Below are positions 63,062 to 64,000 of a stretch of 64,000 bases of DNA, one piece after another; position 1 is the first letter of the stretch; every line of letters begins with the position of its first letter. The position numbers and the translations under genes are program-made. The notes under the pieces are model-generated. The model saw only the letters and a list, made by a program, of their open reading frames with translations, was not told where the DNA came from and made no database searches. Origin of the DNA: Auricularia sp. M13 (lineage: Eukaryota; Basidiomycota; Agaricomycetes; Auriculariales; Auriculariaceae); NCBI GenBank assembly GCA_037042915.1, contig CM073193.1:7564001-7628000 (forward strand). Reading direction: 5' to 3'.

Positions 63062-64000
63062 ATGAACTGCCCAGCGCGTTCGGCGTGCCCGTCGTGGGCA
63101 TTTCGCCCGTGTTCAAACCTGATGCTCGGCTCGACCCCTCTTGCGCGCCCGATCTCGTCGTTATCTCGTCCGACCGCGTACTATTCTACGTTCATTCGAA
63201 ACTCTTGCTTTATGTCTCCATGAACGCGTTCTCCGGTCTGCTGTCCGCGTCTGAGTGCAAAAATTTGGGCGTGATTCGAGTGCAGAGCGATGCTACGGTG
63301 TTCAACCTCGTCCTGCACGCAATCTACGGCCTCGACATGGCCGTGCACAACCCATCGCTGGATCTGCTGACCCTAGCTCTCAAGGCGCTGCTGGTGGACT
63401 ACTCAGTTCCGCCGGACTTCGTGCTTTCTCCCGGTCGGCCCCTATTCGAGGCTGTTCTAGCGTACGCTGGTGCCGCCCGCTGTACGTCTACAGCCTCGCA
63501 GCTCACTACAACATCGAACCTCTCGCGGTCGCCGCGAGCGCGCACATGCTGTCCTTCCCGCTCGCGGCACTGACAGAGGATGACGCACACGCGATGGGCG
63601 CAGTGTATCTCCGCCGATTATTCTTCCTGCATCTCGGCCGCGTCGAAGCCCTCAAGCGCCTCCTCGTCGCGCCGCCCGCAATACACCCGCCGACCGTGAA
63701 GTGCGATGCGTCGGGCCAGCAACAGAAGATGCGGCGCGTGTGGGAGCTTGCCATTTCGGCCATTGCCCTCGACGCCAGGCCCGACACATCCTCCCAAGCC
63801 TTAGAGACCGCGCTCGGGTCCCTGCTGACCCGTATCTGGTGCATCGATTGTCACCGTATGCTCAATGACCGTATGCAGACGCTCGTCGCCGAATGGTCTG
63901 CCGTCAAAGTGCGTTATTCTCGTCCCTTCGCGATTTTGCTGACCCCGCGATCCTCAGAGGACCATCTAATCATTTTTGGTAACAACAGTTCAGTTGAGGG
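63062..64000 (+). CDS. BTB/POZ-domain protein, copy 2 (3' end outside window)
   Basis: Tandem paralog of copy 1. It shows THELPSAFGVPVVGISPVF, CAPDLVVISSDRVLFYVHSKLL, VSMNAFSGLLSASE, IRVQSDATVFNLVLHAIYGLD, then, after a one-base frame change near 63482 (GCCCGCTGTACG), LYVYSLAAHYNIEPLAVAAS, YLRRLFFLHLGRVEALKRLL and RIWCIDCHRMLNDRMQTLV, ending AEWSAVK with a GTGCGT donor at 63910. The start is unresolved: the frame is open upstream of 63062 without an in-frame ATG, so a 5' exon is likely. The remaining exons lie beyond the window. Copy 2 keeps the frame at one place where copy 1 is broken and vice versa. Confidence 0.65.

Larger units (their letters stand above)
60930..64000 (+). repeat. Tandem duplication of about 1.8 kb with BTB genes
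   Basis: Matching pairs: TTGCTCACACCCCCAGAGGT at about 61206 and 62985; CCCGATCTTGTCGTTATCTC with CCCGATCTCGTCGTTATCTC at about 61357 and 63147; TGTTTTTCCTACATCTCGGC with TATTCTTCCTGCATCTCGGC at about 61849 and 63621. Offset is about 1.78 kb. Divergence is substantial, so the event is not recent. Confidence 0.8.

Overview
The window comes from a filamentous basidiomycete, most likely an Agaricomycete (mushroom-forming fungus). Host genes are cut by many introns of about 45-75 bases with GT-AG ends and CTAAC/CTGAC-like branch sites, coding GC is about 55-60%, and the families fit: a cytochrome P450, expanded GT31-like glycosyltransferases, a GPI-anchored CFEM protein, paired BTB proteins, and a KDZ (Kyakuja-Dileera-Zisupton) DNA transposon.

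Layout. 1-7374: a P450 cut by the window edge, then three GT31-like Golgi glycosyltransferase paralogs, two head-to-head (one with frame breaks, one intact) and a third that is truncated and lacks its DxD motif. 8045-9197: an unknown polytopic membrane protein. 10190-21412: a compact host block with an SCP/Psr1-type phosphatase, a GNAT acetyltransferase, a secreted-type single-pass membrane protein, an inositol-type MFS transporter, the H/ACA snoRNP factor NAF1 and a small C2H2 zinc-finger protein. 21413-24778 is gene-poor. 24779-31146: alkaline ceramidase, a repeat-rich putative mitochondrial protein, a GT17 N-acetylglucosaminyltransferase and histone H3.

31655-57353 is one nested mobile-element complex. 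A Tad1-like LINE on the minus strand (33-nt poly(A) tail at 31669-31701, 14-bp target duplication at both ends) is inserted between histone H3 and a Sec14/Sfh5-like gene. A 13,993-bp KDZ DNA transposon (35654-49646), flanked by a perfect 12-bp target duplication, sits inside LINE ORF2. The KDZ element carries a transposase with a SWIM zinc finger and Cys cluster, plus three accessory genes of unknown function: a zinc-knuckle/coiled-coil protein, a zinc-ribbon protein and a protein of more than 1,100 residues. A repeated TCACAATCGTGA-type motif lies directly upstream of the transposase. A 403-bp MITE with an 8-bp target duplication sits in the LINE 5' part, and a second 284-bp MITE lies outside at 58752-59035.

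57373-64000: the decayed Sfh5-like gene, a CFEM-GPI gene, and a tandem duplication carrying two BTB-domain genes, the second running off the window.

Single-base breaks of otherwise good reading frames recur across unrelated host genes (including histone H3) and in the young LINE. This pattern suggests indel errors in the assembly as well as true pseudogenes. Exon borders given here come from reading frame and splice signals by eye and are approximate where stated.
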